Shown: positions 19,705 to 29,118 of the stretch, piece after piece | Position numbering within the stretch: position 1 is the first letter of the stretch | Layout: every line of letters begins with the position of its first letter | Assembly (NCBI RefSeq): GCF_040564635.1 | Contig: NZ_CP159837.1 | Location: 4,699,001-4,763,000, forward strand | DNA length: 64,000 nucleotides | Source of the DNA: Planktothricoides raciborskii GIHE-MW2 | GTDB taxonomy: Bacteria; Cyanobacteriota; Cyanobacteriia; Cyanobacteriales; Laspinemataceae | Direction of reading: 5' to 3' | Notes under the pieces: generated by a model | What the model was told of the DNA's origin: nothing | The model's database searches: none | What the model saw: only the letters and a program-made list of their open reading frames with translations | Translations under genes and position numbers: made by a program

Positions 19705-20436
19705 ATGTCCCAACAACCTACACTTGGCGTAAATATTGACCATATTGCTACCATTCGCCAAGCCAGACGCACCGTAGAACCTGACCCCGTAGCGGGCGCC
19801 GTGTTGGCGGAACTCGCAGGCGCTGATGGGATTACGGTGCATTTGCGGGAAGACCGCCGCCATATTCAAGACCGTGACGTGCGTTTGTTGCGGCAAACGG
19901 TGCGGACTCATTTGAATTTGGAAATGGCAGCTACCCCAGAAATGGTGCAAATTGCCCTCGACATTAAGCCAGACTATGTAACCCTGGTGCCGGAACGTCG
20001 AGAAGAAGTGACCACCGAAGGAGGACTCGATATCGCCGGTCAATGCGATCGCCTCACCGAGGTCGTGTCCCAATTACAAGGCGCAGGCATTCCCGTCAGC
20101 CTATTTATTGATGCCGATGACGCACAGATCGAAGCTTCCGCCAAGACTGGCGCCAAATTCATTGAACTGCACACTGGGGCTTATGCGGAAGCCAAAGGCG
20201 AAATCGCCCAGGCGAAGGAATTGGCAATTTTAACCCAAGGATGCCAAAAAGCTCGTCATATGGGTTTGCGCGTCAATGCCGGTCATGGTCTAACCTATTG
20301 GAATGTGCGCCCAATTGCTTGCATCGAAGGCATGGAAGAACTCAATATTGGACATACAATTATCTCTCGTGCTGTTCTGGTCGGCATGGAGCGAGCGGTC
20401 CGAGAAATGAAACAAGCCATCAGAGGCGAAGTTTAA
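19705..20436 (+). CDS. pdxJ: Pyridoxine 5'-phosphate synthase
   Basis: PdxJ condenses 1-deoxyxylulose 5-phosphate with 3-amino-2-oxopropyl phosphate to make pyridoxine 5'-phosphate in the DXP-dependent vitamin B6 pathway. The 243 residues contain [20 protein letters not shown] at the start, [17 protein letters not shown], the catalytic-Glu region [15 protein letters not shown] and [12 protein letters not shown] plus [14 protein letters not shown] at the phosphate site. The length fits the family. ATG 19705 follows AAAACC with no clear Shine-Dalgarno. It has no close operon partner; the next gene is 351 bases away across repeats. Confidence 0.96.
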   Translation: MSQQPTLGVNIDHIATIRQARRTVEPDPVAGAVLAELAGADGITVHLREDRRHIQDRDVRLLRQTVRTHLNLEMAATPEMVQIALDIKPDYVTLVPERREEVTTEGGLDIAGQCDRLTEVVSQLQGAGIPVSLFIDADDAQIEASAKTGAKFIELHTGAYAEAKGEIAQAKELAILTQGCQKARHMGLRVNAGHGLTYWNVRPIACIEGMEELNIGHTIISRAVLVGMERAVREMKQAIRGEV

Positions 20437-20787
20437 TTTGTTCTTTGTTGTTGGTTGTTGGTTGTTGGTTGTTGGTTGATTGTTGTTGGTTGATTGTTGA
20501 TTGTTGTTGGTTGATTGTTGATTGTTGTTGGTTGTTGGTTGATTGTTGATTGTTGATTGTTGATTGTTTGTTGATTGTTGATTGTTGTTGGTTGATTGTT
20601 GTTTGTTGTTTGCCAACAACCACCAACTAACAACCATTAACCAAAGAATCCCTACCCACCAAGTAACAACTAACAACCACCAACTAACAACCAAAGAATC
20701 CCTACCGAACAACCACCAACCACCAACCACCAACCAACCACCAACAACTAACCCATATATTAATCGTCAATCAAATTGTCAAAAACT
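20437..20787. repeat. Long TTGATTGTTG / CAACCACC repeat spacer before ycf54
   Basis: From about 20441 to 20610 the plus strand is built of GTTGATTGTTGATTGTTG words; from about 20612 to 20750 it is CAACCACCAACTAACAACC. Together they make a very long imperfect inverted repeat. The motif CCAAAGAATCCCTACC appears twice (near 20640 and 20691) and recurs in other spacers of the window. Several open frames cross this region in all six frames but have only two or three amino acid types, so none is a gene. Confidence 0.88.
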
Positions 20788-21114
20788 ATGCAAACTTATC
20801 ATTATGTCTTAGCGAGTCAACGTTTCTTATTAGAAGAAGAACCCTTTGAAGAAGTGCTCAAAGAACGCACTCGCCACTATCAAGAAACTAACAAAGAAAT
20901 TGATTTTTGGTTAGTCAAACAACCGGCTTTTTTGGAAGCCCCAGAAATGAAGGATATTAAAGCAAAAGTGCCTCAGCCATCAGTGGCGGTGATTTCTACG
21001 AATCCCCAGTTTATTACTTGGTTGAAACTGCGTTTAGAATATGTGGTTGTGGGCAAATTTGATGCTCCTTCTGCTTCGATTCCTAATCCCTTAGCTTCTC
21101 TGGTTTCCGCTTAG
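20788..21114 (+). CDS. ycf54: Ycf54 (DUF2488), cyclase accessory protein
   Basis: Ycf54 is needed for the aerobic Mg-protoporphyrin IX monomethyl ester cyclase, which forms the fifth ring of chlorophyll; it binds the AcsF/CycI subunit. The 108 residues match the family closely: TYHYVLASQRFLLEEEPFEE, then ERTRHYQETNKEIDFWLVKQ and PAFLEAPEM, then AVISTNPQFITWLKLRLEYV. ATG 20788 is used; an in-frame upstream codon would only add repeat-derived residues. A hairpin follows at 21182-21208. The gene supports the view that the organism is an oxygenic phototroph. Confidence 0.93.
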   Translation: MQTYHYVLASQRFLLEEEPFEEVLKERTRHYQETNKEIDFWLVKQPAFLEAPEMKDIKAKVPQPSVAVISTNPQFITWLKLRLEYVVVGKFDAPSASIPNPLASLVSA

Positions 21115-21181
21115 AAAATTCGGGAAATCTTGACCGGCAATTGATATCATTTTTGCATCAGTCATTCCTAACGATGCCCCA

Positions 21182-21208
21182 AACCTCCCTGTTGTTGTCA
21201 GGGGGGTT
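21182..21208 (+). terminator. Hairpin terminator after ycf54
   Basis: AACCTCCCTG (21182-21191) pairs with CAGGGGGGTT (21199-21208) with one G-T pair and a 7-base loop, followed by a T-containing stretch. It lies 68 bases after the ycf54 stop. Confidence 0.6.
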
Positions 21209-21317
21209 ATTCTTTGTTGGTTGTTGTTGGTTGTTGGGTAGGGATTCTTTGGTTGTTGGTTGTTGTTTGTTGGTTGAGGGGCGCAATGCTTGTGCCCCTA
21301 TGCATAAATTTTGGTAA

Positions 21318-22820
21318 ATGGTATTACAATATTGTCAGTATGTAACTGCAAACTTTATGCTGTGGAAACCCATCGAAGATTTATCATCCAATTGGCAAGA
21401 TTTAGCCAGTGTTGAATTGCCACCTCTAGTCACGGTTTGGAACGAGCAAGCAGATCGCTTGCGGCAATCTGGAGAGTTTCAAACTTTCAGCGAAAAACTC
21501 CGACGGGAAATCGCGATTGAAACGGGAATTATTGAGCGATTGTACACCATAGATCGCGGCATCACTCGGTTATTAATCGAACAGGGAATTAATGAGGCAT
21601 TAATTCCTCACGGAGCTACAGATATTCCAGTTAAACAGGTAGTTTCCCTGATTAAAGACCAAGAAGCTGCCATTGAGGGATTATTTGATTTTGTTGGGGG
21701 ACAAAGAAATCTATCCACTTCTTATATCAAGCAGTTACATCAAGTTTTAACTCAGAGTCAGGACAGCACAGAAGCCTTAAATCAACAGGGAAAAATCTTT
21801 AAGGTTTCTTTAATTAAAGGCGACTGGAAACGTCAACCGAATAACCCCCTAAGACCTGATGGCACGATTCACGAGTATTGTCCTCCCGAACAAGTGGCAT
21901 CGGAAATGGATCGATTGATAGCATTACATCATCAACATCGAGAACAAAAAGTTACTCCTGAAATTGAGGCGGCTTGGTTGCATCATCGGTTTACCCAAAT
22001 TCACCCATTTCAAGATGGAAATGGTCGAGTAGCTCGTTGTTTAGCGAGTTTAGTATTCATTCAAGCGAGTTGGTTTCCTTTGGTGATAACCCGTGACGAT
22101 CGCGCCGTTTATATTGCCGCTTTGGAAGATGCCGATCGCGGTGATTTGTCGAGTTTAATTAATCTTTTTGCCAAGAGTCAAAAGCAAGCATTTTTAAGAA
22201 GCCTTGGTTTATCAGAGCAAGTGCTATCAGAGACTAGAAGAGCCCAAGTCATTCTGGCGGCGATCGCGGATAAATTGCAACAAAATCAGTTAGCTTCGGT
22301 TCAGGAAAAATGTCAGAAATCAGAAAGTTTTGCTGCCATTTTATTTGATATCGCTTCTCAGCGCTTCCAGGAAATTGCTGATGACATTAAACTATCTGTC
22401 CAAAATTTATTAAGTGATGCGGCAGTTTTCACAATTGCTGCCCCCGTTGGCGATCGGCGATCTCATTACCATCGCTATCAAGTGGTGGAAACCGCTAAAC
22501 AATTAGGATATTTTGCCAACCTGCGGAACTATCACACTTGGATTCAGTTGGTGATTAATATAGAAACATCCGTAACGGTTCTTCTTTCTTTTCATGTTCT
22601 CGGCCATGAATACCGTGGTTTACTTATCTGTAATGCCTGTGCTTATCATCGAGATAATGGTGAAGAAGGGGAACCTACTATTAGCGATCTTCAGCCTTTA
22701 ACCGATTCACCTTTTCAATTTTCCTACGCTGATGAATCAGAAAATTTGATTCCCCGTTTCCAAAAGTGGCTAGAAGATGTCATTGTCACGGGTTTAGAGT
22801 ATTGGAATAAGAGTATTTAA
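21318..22820 (+). CDS. Fic-domain protein (probable AMP transferase)
   Basis: Fic proteins usually transfer AMP, or another nucleotide-derived group, to hydroxyl side chains of target proteins. The 500-residue protein has the complete Fic motif HPFQDGNGR starting at H229. Ahead of it are a Fic-type N-terminal domain and a segment DQEAAIEGLFDF that resembles, but does not match, the (S/T)xxxE(G/N) inhibitory helix (E replaces S/T). About residues 290-500 form a C-terminal region I cannot assign. ATG 21318 gives MVLQYCQYV; an alternative ATG at 21357 (MLWKPIEDL) is equally possible. It stands alone beside the NACHT gene, with no Fic antitoxin gene next to it. Confidence 0.87.
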   Translation: MVLQYCQYVTANFMLWKPIEDLSSNWQDLASVELPPLVTVWNEQADRLRQSGEFQTFSEKLRREIAIETGIIERLYTIDRGITRLLIEQGINEALIPHGATDIPVKQVVSLIKDQEAAIEGLFDFVGGQRNLSTSYIKQLHQVLTQSQDSTEALNQQGKIFKVSLIKGDWKRQPNNPLRPDGTIHEYCPPEQVASEMDRLIALHHQHREQKVTPEIEAAWLHHRFTQIHPFQDGNGRVARCLASLVFIQASWFPLVITRDDRAVYIAALEDADRGDLSSLINLFAKSQKQAFLRSLGLSEQVLSETRRAQVILAAIADKLQQNQLASVQEKCQKSESFAAILFDIASQRFQEIADDIKLSVQNLLSDAAVFTIAAPVGDRRSHYHRYQVVETAKQLGYFANLRNYHTWIQLVINIETSVTVLLSFHVLGHEYRGLLICNACAYHRDNGEEGEPTISDLQPLTDSPFQFSYADESENLIPRFQKWLEDVIVTGLEYWNKSI

Positions 22821-23207
22821 GCAAATTCCCGAATATATAGCAGTCCTAAATCAATCGTAATATTTTTGTAGGGGCGATCCGATGGCGGTGGTCGCCCCTG
22901 CCCCTACAGGAAATAAGGATAAATAGGGGTTATTGGTTATTGGTTATTGAATCTGTAGGGGCGAAGCATTCGGGCAAAGAATCTACAGGAAAAAATCAAA
23001 AATTTATTACCCGAATGCTTCGCCCTGACATATATAGTACCTGACATATATAGTAATTTTAAATAAACAGATTTTTTGAAATTACTATATGTGAAACAAA
23101 CCGTTTTATTGCCTGAGTAGATTCTTATGTTGGGTTTCGTTCCTCAACCCAACCTACAGATTACTATAAACCACAGACGGCAACCCCAGACCCAAAATCA
23201 GATGGGG
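22821..23207. repeat. Repeat-rich spacer between fic and the NACHT gene
   Basis: This 387-base stretch holds three dispersed repeats and no gene. At 22836-22912 is one end of the TATAGCA(G/A)TCC MITE family with a GTAGGGGC core. At 22955-23025 is a GGGCGAAGCATTCG element, whose right arm is CGAATGCTTCGCCC. At about 23028-23095 there are ATATATAGTA direct copies and a loose inverted repeat around AATTACTATATG. The two neighbouring genes converge here. Confidence 0.8.
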
Positions 23208-25856
23208 TTAACCTCGCTTAAGTTCCGCTTGCGGTAATAACAAAGTAGCCTCGATTTCTTCTCGGACTTCGCGACTCACAAGGCGAGCTTGTTGCAAACA
23301 TTGGACTAGCAACAGATTGCTATTATAGTAATCCTTTAATAGCTGGTGTTGTCCATCACTGAATTGCCAATCGTGACCGACATTGCGATACTGAATCATC
23401 ACCGTTCTTAACTGTTCCGTCCAGGCTTTTCCTTCATCTTGGTGGAACCATTGATCAAGGGCTGCTGAGTCAGAGTATGACGGTAATTGACTTTTTAACT
23501 TTTGCAGTGCTGCTTTGAGTTCAGGGTCGCGGCCATTTTTCTCTAAAATAGCTAAGGAGTCATTGAGAATTGTTGGGGCATTCCGGTTTGTAGCATAAGC
23601 AAGAATGCCATTTCGATCTTCAACCTGACCCGGTTTAAGCGGAAAATACAAATCCCGGTCAAGGTTTTCATCAATCGTGCGATCGAGTCCATAGTCTAAT
23701 CCCTGAAATTTTTTGATGACGCTGGGATCTTGGAGATTTTGGTTTAAAGCAATCCCCAAATCTACTTTGAGAAATACATCGATCACTATTTCGTAGGACA
23801 AGCCGCGATCTTCACATAAAAAATGTTGCAAATAACCATCTAAAGCTGGCTCAAGATAATCGGCTCGAACCGCCGCTGGTTTATAAGGATGCTCAACTGA
23901 ATCAGCCTTTTCCTTTAACCATACCAGCAGGTTTTGGATATCTTCATCTCCCGCCACAATTTGGTCAACTTTTTGCTTCATTAACTTGAGCAAATAATCC
24001 GCATTGGTCAGCATTTCCACAGTTAAGAGAAACACCTCGCGCCATTGCTTATTCGCTATGTGACTCACCAAGGTGTTAAAAGTCTCTTGCAAGGTATCAG
24101 GGTCGGTATTATTGACAATTTGACGAGCCGTAAAATATTCTTGAAAGGTCAAGTGAGAAAATGAGTAAATATGCTGGGCTCTTTCGACTAAAATCCCATG
24201 GTGGGCTTCAATTCCTTTCAGCACCGATTTACTATTCCCGCGCAACTCATTGGCATCAGTTTGAGCATGGAGTAAATTGCGGATATACTCAACAATATAC
24301 CCTTGAATTTCCTCTTGGTCAAAGAAAAGCTTACCTTGGGTGAAAGTAGTATAAGCCAAATAACTCAGTAAATCCGCTCTCTGCTGACTGTCTAAACCTT
24401 CGTAAAGTTCTGACCGCTCAATATTCCGCTGAAGATCCAACTTTTCCAGGAGCAATTCTAATGCCTCTTTGTAGAGTTGCGAACGTTTCTGGAAAAGTTG
24501 TCCTGACTCCGCAAACGCCCAACACAAAAGGCTTAAAAGCAAGGGATTGCTTGTTAGTTCTTTACTCGGTTTATTAGCATTTAGCTTCTGATGGAATTTC
24601 TCAATTAAGTCTTGGGCGCGATCGGGAAATTCCTTGGTAAACCATTTCTGGGCAAAATCCTTAACCTGTTTCTCGTCAAAATCTGCCACCTCAACTTCGG
24701 TGAACTTATCAAAAATACATTCGTAGGCGGCAATTCGGCAGGTCATCACACAGGGATTTTTAGGAAAGTCTCGCAGAAACTCCGGAACTTGATCGATCAG
24801 ACGCTTACTTGCTTCTTTTTTGACTTCATCCAGCCCATCCAGTAACAGAAAAACCTTGCCTTCACTTAACAATGTCACCACTTGTTCAGAGGTCACGCCC
24901 TTAAGCTGCATCCATTTTTGGATGTAAGTGAGTAAACTAGGTTGACCTTCAGCCACCGGGATATTTCTTAACGTAATAAATACTGGCACTAAGTCCGGCT
25001 TAAATTTCCCGGAATTACACTGAATAGCCAAATGCTTTAAAAACGTGGTTTTTCCCGCTCCAGGTTTCCCTAACACAAATAACTTTTCATGGTCTTCAAC
25101 CGCTGTTAAGGCGGGAACTCGCGATTTTTGAATTGCTCCACAGCCCAAACGGTCAGAATCCTCTGACTGACAATCATCCTCTGACTGACAATCTTTGGCC
25201 AATGTCTCTAATTCTCTCCAAGTTCTAGAGGTCACTCTTTCCAGGATATTTACCTCAGTGTAGATATCATCCAAGCCAATCGGCTGGGGCATATTCAAAA
25301 GCTTCATGGTGCCGCATTCGTCTTGAATATAGTCTTTGACTTTTGCCCGGGTAGTTTTCACCAAGGTTTCGATATCAAGTCCTTCTTGAGCGCGGGCATA
25401 AGCTCGGTTGATGGCACTTTTCAGCGTTTTTTTCCTAACTTTTTCCTTTGTGGCTTCGGACAGGAACTTATATAGTTTGGGAGCTACATTACGGCTCAGA
25501 TGTTCTCGCGTTACCCCTGGACAGTCTTGGGCGATTTCTTTGAAGGCTTTGCCTTGCCAAATCCCCTGGAAAATAGCTCTTTCTAGGTCAGTCAGTCCTT
25601 GCCCCTCTCGATGCTGAAGAGGCAATTCCTCTACAAAGCGTAACGCGGTGTTCAGATCAATATCAGCCATTGGTTTACCTCTATATTTGTTGATCCATTT
25701 TTCTAGCAGGAGCTTGATGTCCGGCGTGATTATGGCAGTTGCTATGTTGGCGATCGCGCCTGTAATCCCTCCAGTCAGAGTAGAGAGCAGCGTCGTCGGA
25801 ACGATAACTACAATACCCAGAAATAGTCTGCTGCTAAGTTTTCTCAAGTCTAACAT
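23208..25856 (-). CDS. Membrane-anchored HTH-NACHT (STAND) ATPase
   Basis: The 882-residue protein is a signal-transducing ATPase of the NACHT group, a family that includes bacterial antiphage proteins. One long hydrophobic stretch (about 10-45) suggests a membrane anchor. Residues about 66-150 form a helical HTH-like domain (LTDLERAIFQGIWQGKAFKE, then NVAPKLYKFLSEA) of the kind found at the N-terminus of cyanobacterial STAND proteins. NACHT follows with Walker A GKPGAGKT (263-270) and Walker B VFLLLDGLDEV (about 335-345), then winged-helix-like and helical C-terminal regions. No WD40, LRR or TPR sensor repeats are visible. A short duplication, DDCQSED, lies in the linker. The gene is divergent from a small membrane protein across phased repeats. 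A defence role is an inference from the family. Confidence 0.88.
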   Translation of the reverse strand: MLDLRKLSSRLFLGIVVIVPTTLLSTLTGGITGAIANIATAIITPDIKLLLEKWINKYRGKPMADIDLNTALRFVEELPLQHREGQGLTDLERAIFQGIWQGKAFKEIAQDCPGVTREHLSRNVAPKLYKFLSEATKEKVRKKTLKSAINRAYARAQEGLDIETLVKTTRAKVKDYIQDECGTMKLLNMPQPIGLDDIYTEVNILERVTSRTWRELETLAKDCQSEDDCQSEDSDRLGCGAIQKSRVPALTAVEDHEKLFVLGKPGAGKTTFLKHLAIQCNSGKFKPDLVPVFITLRNIPVAEGQPSLLTYIQKWMQLKGVTSEQVVTLLSEGKVFLLLDGLDEVKKEASKRLIDQVPEFLRDFPKNPCVMTCRIAAYECIFDKFTEVEVADFDEKQVKDFAQKWFTKEFPDRAQDLIEKFHQKLNANKPSKELTSNPLLLSLLCWAFAESGQLFQKRSQLYKEALELLLEKLDLQRNIERSELYEGLDSQQRADLLSYLAYTTFTQGKLFFDQEEIQGYIVEYIRNLLHAQTDANELRGNSKSVLKGIEAHHGILVERAQHIYSFSHLTFQEYFTARQIVNNTDPDTLQETFNTLVSHIANKQWREVFLLTVEMLTNADYLLKLMKQKVDQIVAGDEDIQNLLVWLKEKADSVEHPYKPAAVRADYLEPALDGYLQHFLCEDRGLSYEIVIDVFLKVDLGIALNQNLQDPSVIKKFQGLDYGLDRTIDENLDRDLYFPLKPGQVEDRNGILAYATNRNAPTILNDSLAILEKNGRDPELKAALQKLKSQLPSYSDSAALDQWFHQDEGKAWTEQLRTVMIQYRNVGHDWQFSDGQHQLLKDYYNSNLLLVQCLQQARLVSREVREEIEATLLLPQAELKRG

Positions 25857-25942
25857 AATTTGCTCCCCAACCTAGGTAGATATTAATAGCTTAATTGCTT
25901 AAATAAAATTTGTCTATACTTTAGCCTGATATTGGATAAAGA

Positions 25943-26048
25943 CTGTAATTTGCTGTAATTTAACTGTTTTTCATCAAAAGCTGTATTTGGCTGTAATTTA
26001 CTGTAATTTTATTTTTTGATAAAAAAGCTGTATTTTACGGTAATTTTA
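25943..26048. promoter_or_regulatory. Helically phased CTGTAATTT direct-repeat array upstream of the NACHT gene
   Basis: Copies of CTGTAATTT or close variants begin at 25943, 25953, 25964 (CTGTTTTT), 25981, 25991, 26001, 26028 and 26038. Within each cluster the spacing is 10 or 11 bases, one helical turn. The array lies 87-192 bases upstream of the NACHT start and 72-177 bases upstream of the divergent gene, in a 263-base spacer that has none of the GTTGTT-type filler seen elsewhere. It could be a cooperative operator or bent DNA. No binding protein is shown. Confidence 0.6.
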
Positions 26049-26119
26049 TGTATGGTTTTATTTGAAAAAATAGGCCACAATTTGGTTAAGACAATTTCAA
26101 TACCATTTGGGCTAAACCT

Positions 26120-26461
26120 ATGAACAAAATTGTGGTAATTGCTTTAGCGACTCAGTTAATTTTTATCTTGGGAGAAGTGCCAGCCGCTGGCTACCTGAGC
26201 AAATGGGGACTTGATAGCAGCAGCTTTTCCCATCCCTGGTTTTTACTGTTCTCAGTGACGCGGATTATTGGCATAGCTGGGCAGCTTTATCTTTGGTCTA
26301 ATGCCCAGTTAGGCTTAATTGCCGCTTTAATGGGCAGTTGTGGCTTAATTTTGCATAACTTACTGGGGACTTTTGTGTTGCATCAACCGCCTTTGTCTTC
26401 CCAGGGCTATGTAGGGTTATTTTTGGCGGTGGTGAGTATCTTTTTGTTGGCAGCTAAGTAA
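26120..26461 (+). CDS. Small four-helix membrane protein, DMT/EamA-like
   Basis: The 113 residues form four hydrophobic segments (about 3-25, 38-58, 64-85 and 92-112), the size and layout of half a drug/metabolite transporter, as in small multidrug-resistance proteins. Features include GEVPAAGYLSKWG after the first helix and HQPPLSSQGYVGLFLAVVSI at the end, like the EamA C-terminal pair. The conserved Glu of classical EmrE-type transporters cannot be placed with confidence, although E19 lies in helix 1. Substrate is unknown. It diverges from the NACHT gene. A second protein of similar design is encoded at 54734-55054. Confidence 0.75.
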   Translation: MNKIVVIALATQLIFILGEVPAAGYLSKWGLDSSSFSHPWFLLFSVTRIIGIAGQLYLWSNAQLGLIAALMGSCGLILHNLLGTFVLHQPPLSSQGYVGLFLAVVSIFLLAAK

Positions 26462-26658
26462 CTGATTGGTTATTTGTTGTTGGTTGATGGTTGTTGGTGG
26501 TTGGTTGAGGGTTGCTGATTGGCGGTTCGGGCTGGGAAGGTCTCAGATGTATCAAAAGATTCGCCAATTTTGGTAAAAACTACTATAATTACCAAACACA
26601 GGCAAAAAGTAGGGTTTCACCCACTCACTCAACCACTCACTCAACTCAACCACCAACT

Positions 26659-27633
26659 ATGTTTACCACTGCATTTCTAGAACGGGATGCCACCGCAGGC
26701 AACCAAGTGCCGGATAACCTCTATGAAGCGATCGCCGCCCTGAAAAAAGAACTCAACGCCGTCATCCTCGCCCACTACTACCAAGAGTCAGAAATTCAAG
26801 ACATTGCGGACTATATCGGCGACTCCTTGGAACTTTCCCGCAGGGCTGCCAACACCGACGCGGATGTAATTGTCTTTGCTGGGGTTCACTTTATGGCGGA
26901 AACGGCCAAAATTCTCAACCCTGACAAACTGGTGCTTTTGCCCGACCTAAATGCTGGTTGTTCCTTAGCGGATACTTGTCCCCCAGACGCTTTTGCCGAA
27001 TTCAAAGCTGCCCACCCAGATCATAAGGTAATTTCTTATATCAACTGTTCTGCTGGCATTAAAGCCATGAGCGATATTATTTGCACGAGCTCTAATGCGG
27101 TGAAAATTGTCAGCCAAATTCCCAAAGATCAACCGATTATTTTTGCCCCAGACCGCAATCTTGGTCGCTATGTTATGGAACAAACCGGGCGAGATTTGGT
27201 GCTCTGGCAGGGTAGCTGTCTTGTCCATGAAAACTTTTCTGAAAAGAAAATTGTCCAACTGAAAATTCAACATCCAGAAGCGGAAATTATCGCTCACCCA
27301 GAGTGCGAAGCGCCGGTACTCCGTCATGCGAATTATATTGGGTCAACAACCGCTTTATTGAAGTATGCCCAAGCAAGTTCTAGTTCAACTTTTATTATTG
27401 TCACTGAACCGGGCATCATTCACCAAATGAGTAAGCAAGCCAATGATAAAACTTTTATCCCGGCACCGCCTACGAGTAATTGTGCTTGTAATGAATGCCC
27501 TTATATGCGGCTGAATACTTTAGAGAAATTATATCTTTGTATGAAAAATCGCTCTCCAGAAATTACTTTACCAGAAGATATTCGGATTGCGGCTTTGCGA
27601 CCGATTCAGCGGATGCTGGAAATGAGCGCTTAA
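26659..27633 (+). CDS. nadA: Quinolinate synthase A
   Basis: NadA condenses iminoaspartate with dihydroxyacetone phosphate to quinolinate in NAD synthesis; it is a [4Fe-4S] enzyme. The 324 residues include [33 protein letters not shown] with the first cluster Cys, [11 protein letters not shown] with the second, and [19 protein letters not shown] near the C-terminus with the third. ATG 26659 gives [14 protein letters not shown]; an open frame extending upstream to 26512 runs through tandem ACTCACTCAACC repeats and is not likely translated. No nadB or nadC lies nearby. Confidence 0.96.
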   Translation: MFTTAFLERDATAGNQVPDNLYEAIAALKKELNAVILAHYYQESEIQDIADYIGDSLELSRRAANTDADVIVFAGVHFMAETAKILNPDKLVLLPDLNAGCSLADTCPPDAFAEFKAAHPDHKVISYINCSAGIKAMSDIICTSSNAVKIVSQIPKDQPIIFAPDRNLGRYVMEQTGRDLVLWQGSCLVHENFSEKKIVQLKIQHPEAEIIAHPECEAPVLRHANYIGSTTALLKYAQASSSSTFIIVTEPGIIHQMSKQANDKTFIPAPPTSNCACNECPYMRLNTLEKLYLCMKNRSPEITLPEDIRIAALRPIQRMLEMSA

Positions 27634-27973
27634 TTTTCATCTTAATCTGATGTGGTGGAGCCATGAATTGCCCGGTAGCGATCGCTCACCATCTGATGAT
27701 GAAACTATCACCAGGGCAATTAAATTTGGTCGTAATTCTCAACTAAAATTGTGGGTTATATACCCCCCCGTGTTTTTCAGGAAAAAAGCGGCTTCAGGGT
27801 TAATTTACCCACAATTTTAGCGGGGAGCGATCGCCAATATAGGTTTGCCTTCCACGTTTCATGGTTGGTTTTCCTCCAATCATGTTGGGAAATCACTTCA
27901 AAAATTTGTTTCAATGTAACAAATATTCGGCGATTTAATCACAGATTTAATTACAGATTAAATCACAGATTAT
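27634..27973. repeat. Intergenic region with a long-loop inverted repeat
   Basis: These 340 bases lie between the convergent nadA and phytyltransferase genes. CTAAAATTGTGGGT (27743-27756) is perfectly complementary to ACCCACAATTTTAG (27807-27820), enclosing 50 bases. Near 27936-27975 there are loose repeats of GATTTAAT(C/T)ACA. No gene is supported. Confidence 0.7.
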
Positions 27974-28939
27974 TTAAGCCAAAAAGCAAGCGACGGGAAA
28001 TACCAAGTATTCCAGGAAAAAGAATTTCCAGATAAATTGATAATATGCGGCGATCGCGGCTTGATTTTCTAAGTCAACGGATAAACTACGCCCCCAGAGA
28101 ATGATTAAAGCGGTGATATGGGCGATCGCGACAAAAATTGGGTTAACTCCGGGCAGAAACCACCATCCCAAGATCACCATACCCAAATAACATCCGGTTA
28201 ACACCCAACGGGCTAAATTAAACACCGCTTTGGCCCCAAAGTGAATGGTGAATGTGGTGATATGATATTCTCGATCACCTTTAATATCGGGAATATCTTT
28301 GAAAATGGCGATCGCAAAAGTGTAGGCTAAAATAAATAGAGTCAATGCCCAAATTTCAGGGGGAATCGAAAGCTGATAAAAGTGCCGTAAATCCTTACCA
28401 TGATTTAACAACCAGAGAGAGTGTAAAAATAGCCCTAAATTAACAATTATTCCCCGAACCGTATAAATACAAAAAGCTGCCCAAAAAGGAAACCGCTTTA
28501 ACCGAATTGGTGGCAGAGAATACCCCGTCCCTAACAATAAACTAATCCCCACGGTGGCCAATAACCACTGGCCGCCCAGTACCGCTAATAATAAAGCAAA
28601 AATTCCAGTAATATTGACAATTATCCGTGCTTGTTGCCGGGAAATTTCTCCCGCAGCAATGGGCAAATGAGGCTTATTAATTTTATCAATTTCTACATCT
28701 TCTAGTTGATTTAATCCGACAATATAAATATTTCCACATAAACAGGCAATCCAAGCCGTAATTAGTGGTAAGATAGAAGGAGATGTAGCCGCAGGAGTTA
28801 AGGCCATCGCGATCGCATATAATCCGAAAACACTTAAACTGGTGCCGATAATGGTATGGGGGCGAGAGAATTTCCAGAAGGAATACAGCCACCGGGTATC
28901 AAAGCCTTTAGAAGGATGGGAATTAGACAGTTGACTCAT
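27974..28939 (-). CDS. hpt: Homogentisate phytyltransferase
   Basis: This UbiA-family membrane prenyltransferase joins homogentisate and phytyl diphosphate, the first committed step of tocopherol (vitamin E) synthesis. The 321 residues carry the first aspartate motif in NQLEDVEIDKINKPHLPIAA, close to the cyanobacterial Slr1736 type, and the second in FKDIPDIKGDREYHI. About eight to nine membrane helices are visible. The ATG at 28939 gives MSQLSNSHPSKGFDTRWLYS, and the FWKFSRPHTIIGTSLS segment follows at the usual position. It is monocistronic. Homogentisate solanesyltransferase is a related alternative, but the motif set favours the phytyl enzyme. Confidence 0.9.
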   Translation of the reverse strand: MSQLSNSHPSKGFDTRWLYSFWKFSRPHTIIGTSLSVFGLYAIAMALTPAATSPSILPLITAWIACLCGNIYIVGLNQLEDVEIDKINKPHLPIAAGEISRQQARIIVNITGIFALLLAVLGGQWLLATVGISLLLGTGYSLPPIRLKRFPFWAAFCIYTVRGIIVNLGLFLHSLWLLNHGKDLRHFYQLSIPPEIWALTLFILAYTFAIAIFKDIPDIKGDREYHITTFTIHFGAKAVFNLARWVLTGCYLGMVILGWWFLPGVNPIFVAIAHITALIILWGRSLSVDLENQAAIAAYYQFIWKFFFLEYLVFPVACFLA

Positions 28940-29118
28940 GGAAAAATTTTATCCTAGGTTTGATGTCATTCTAAACATTTTCTAGAAAAATAGCAAATTT
29001 AACCCAGTTAAACCGGGAAAATCATATATTGCGAGCGTTGCCCACCATACGCAGACAGAACAAAGGGATAAAATAAATAACTACAGAATATTAATATAAG
29101 ATTAATTGAGCCAAGCTT

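Noticed and set aside
20290-20733. Long minus-strand open frame over pdxJ end and repeats
   Set aside because: The translation is almost only N, Q, T, V, W and S from repeat DNA, and it overlaps the true pdxJ gene.
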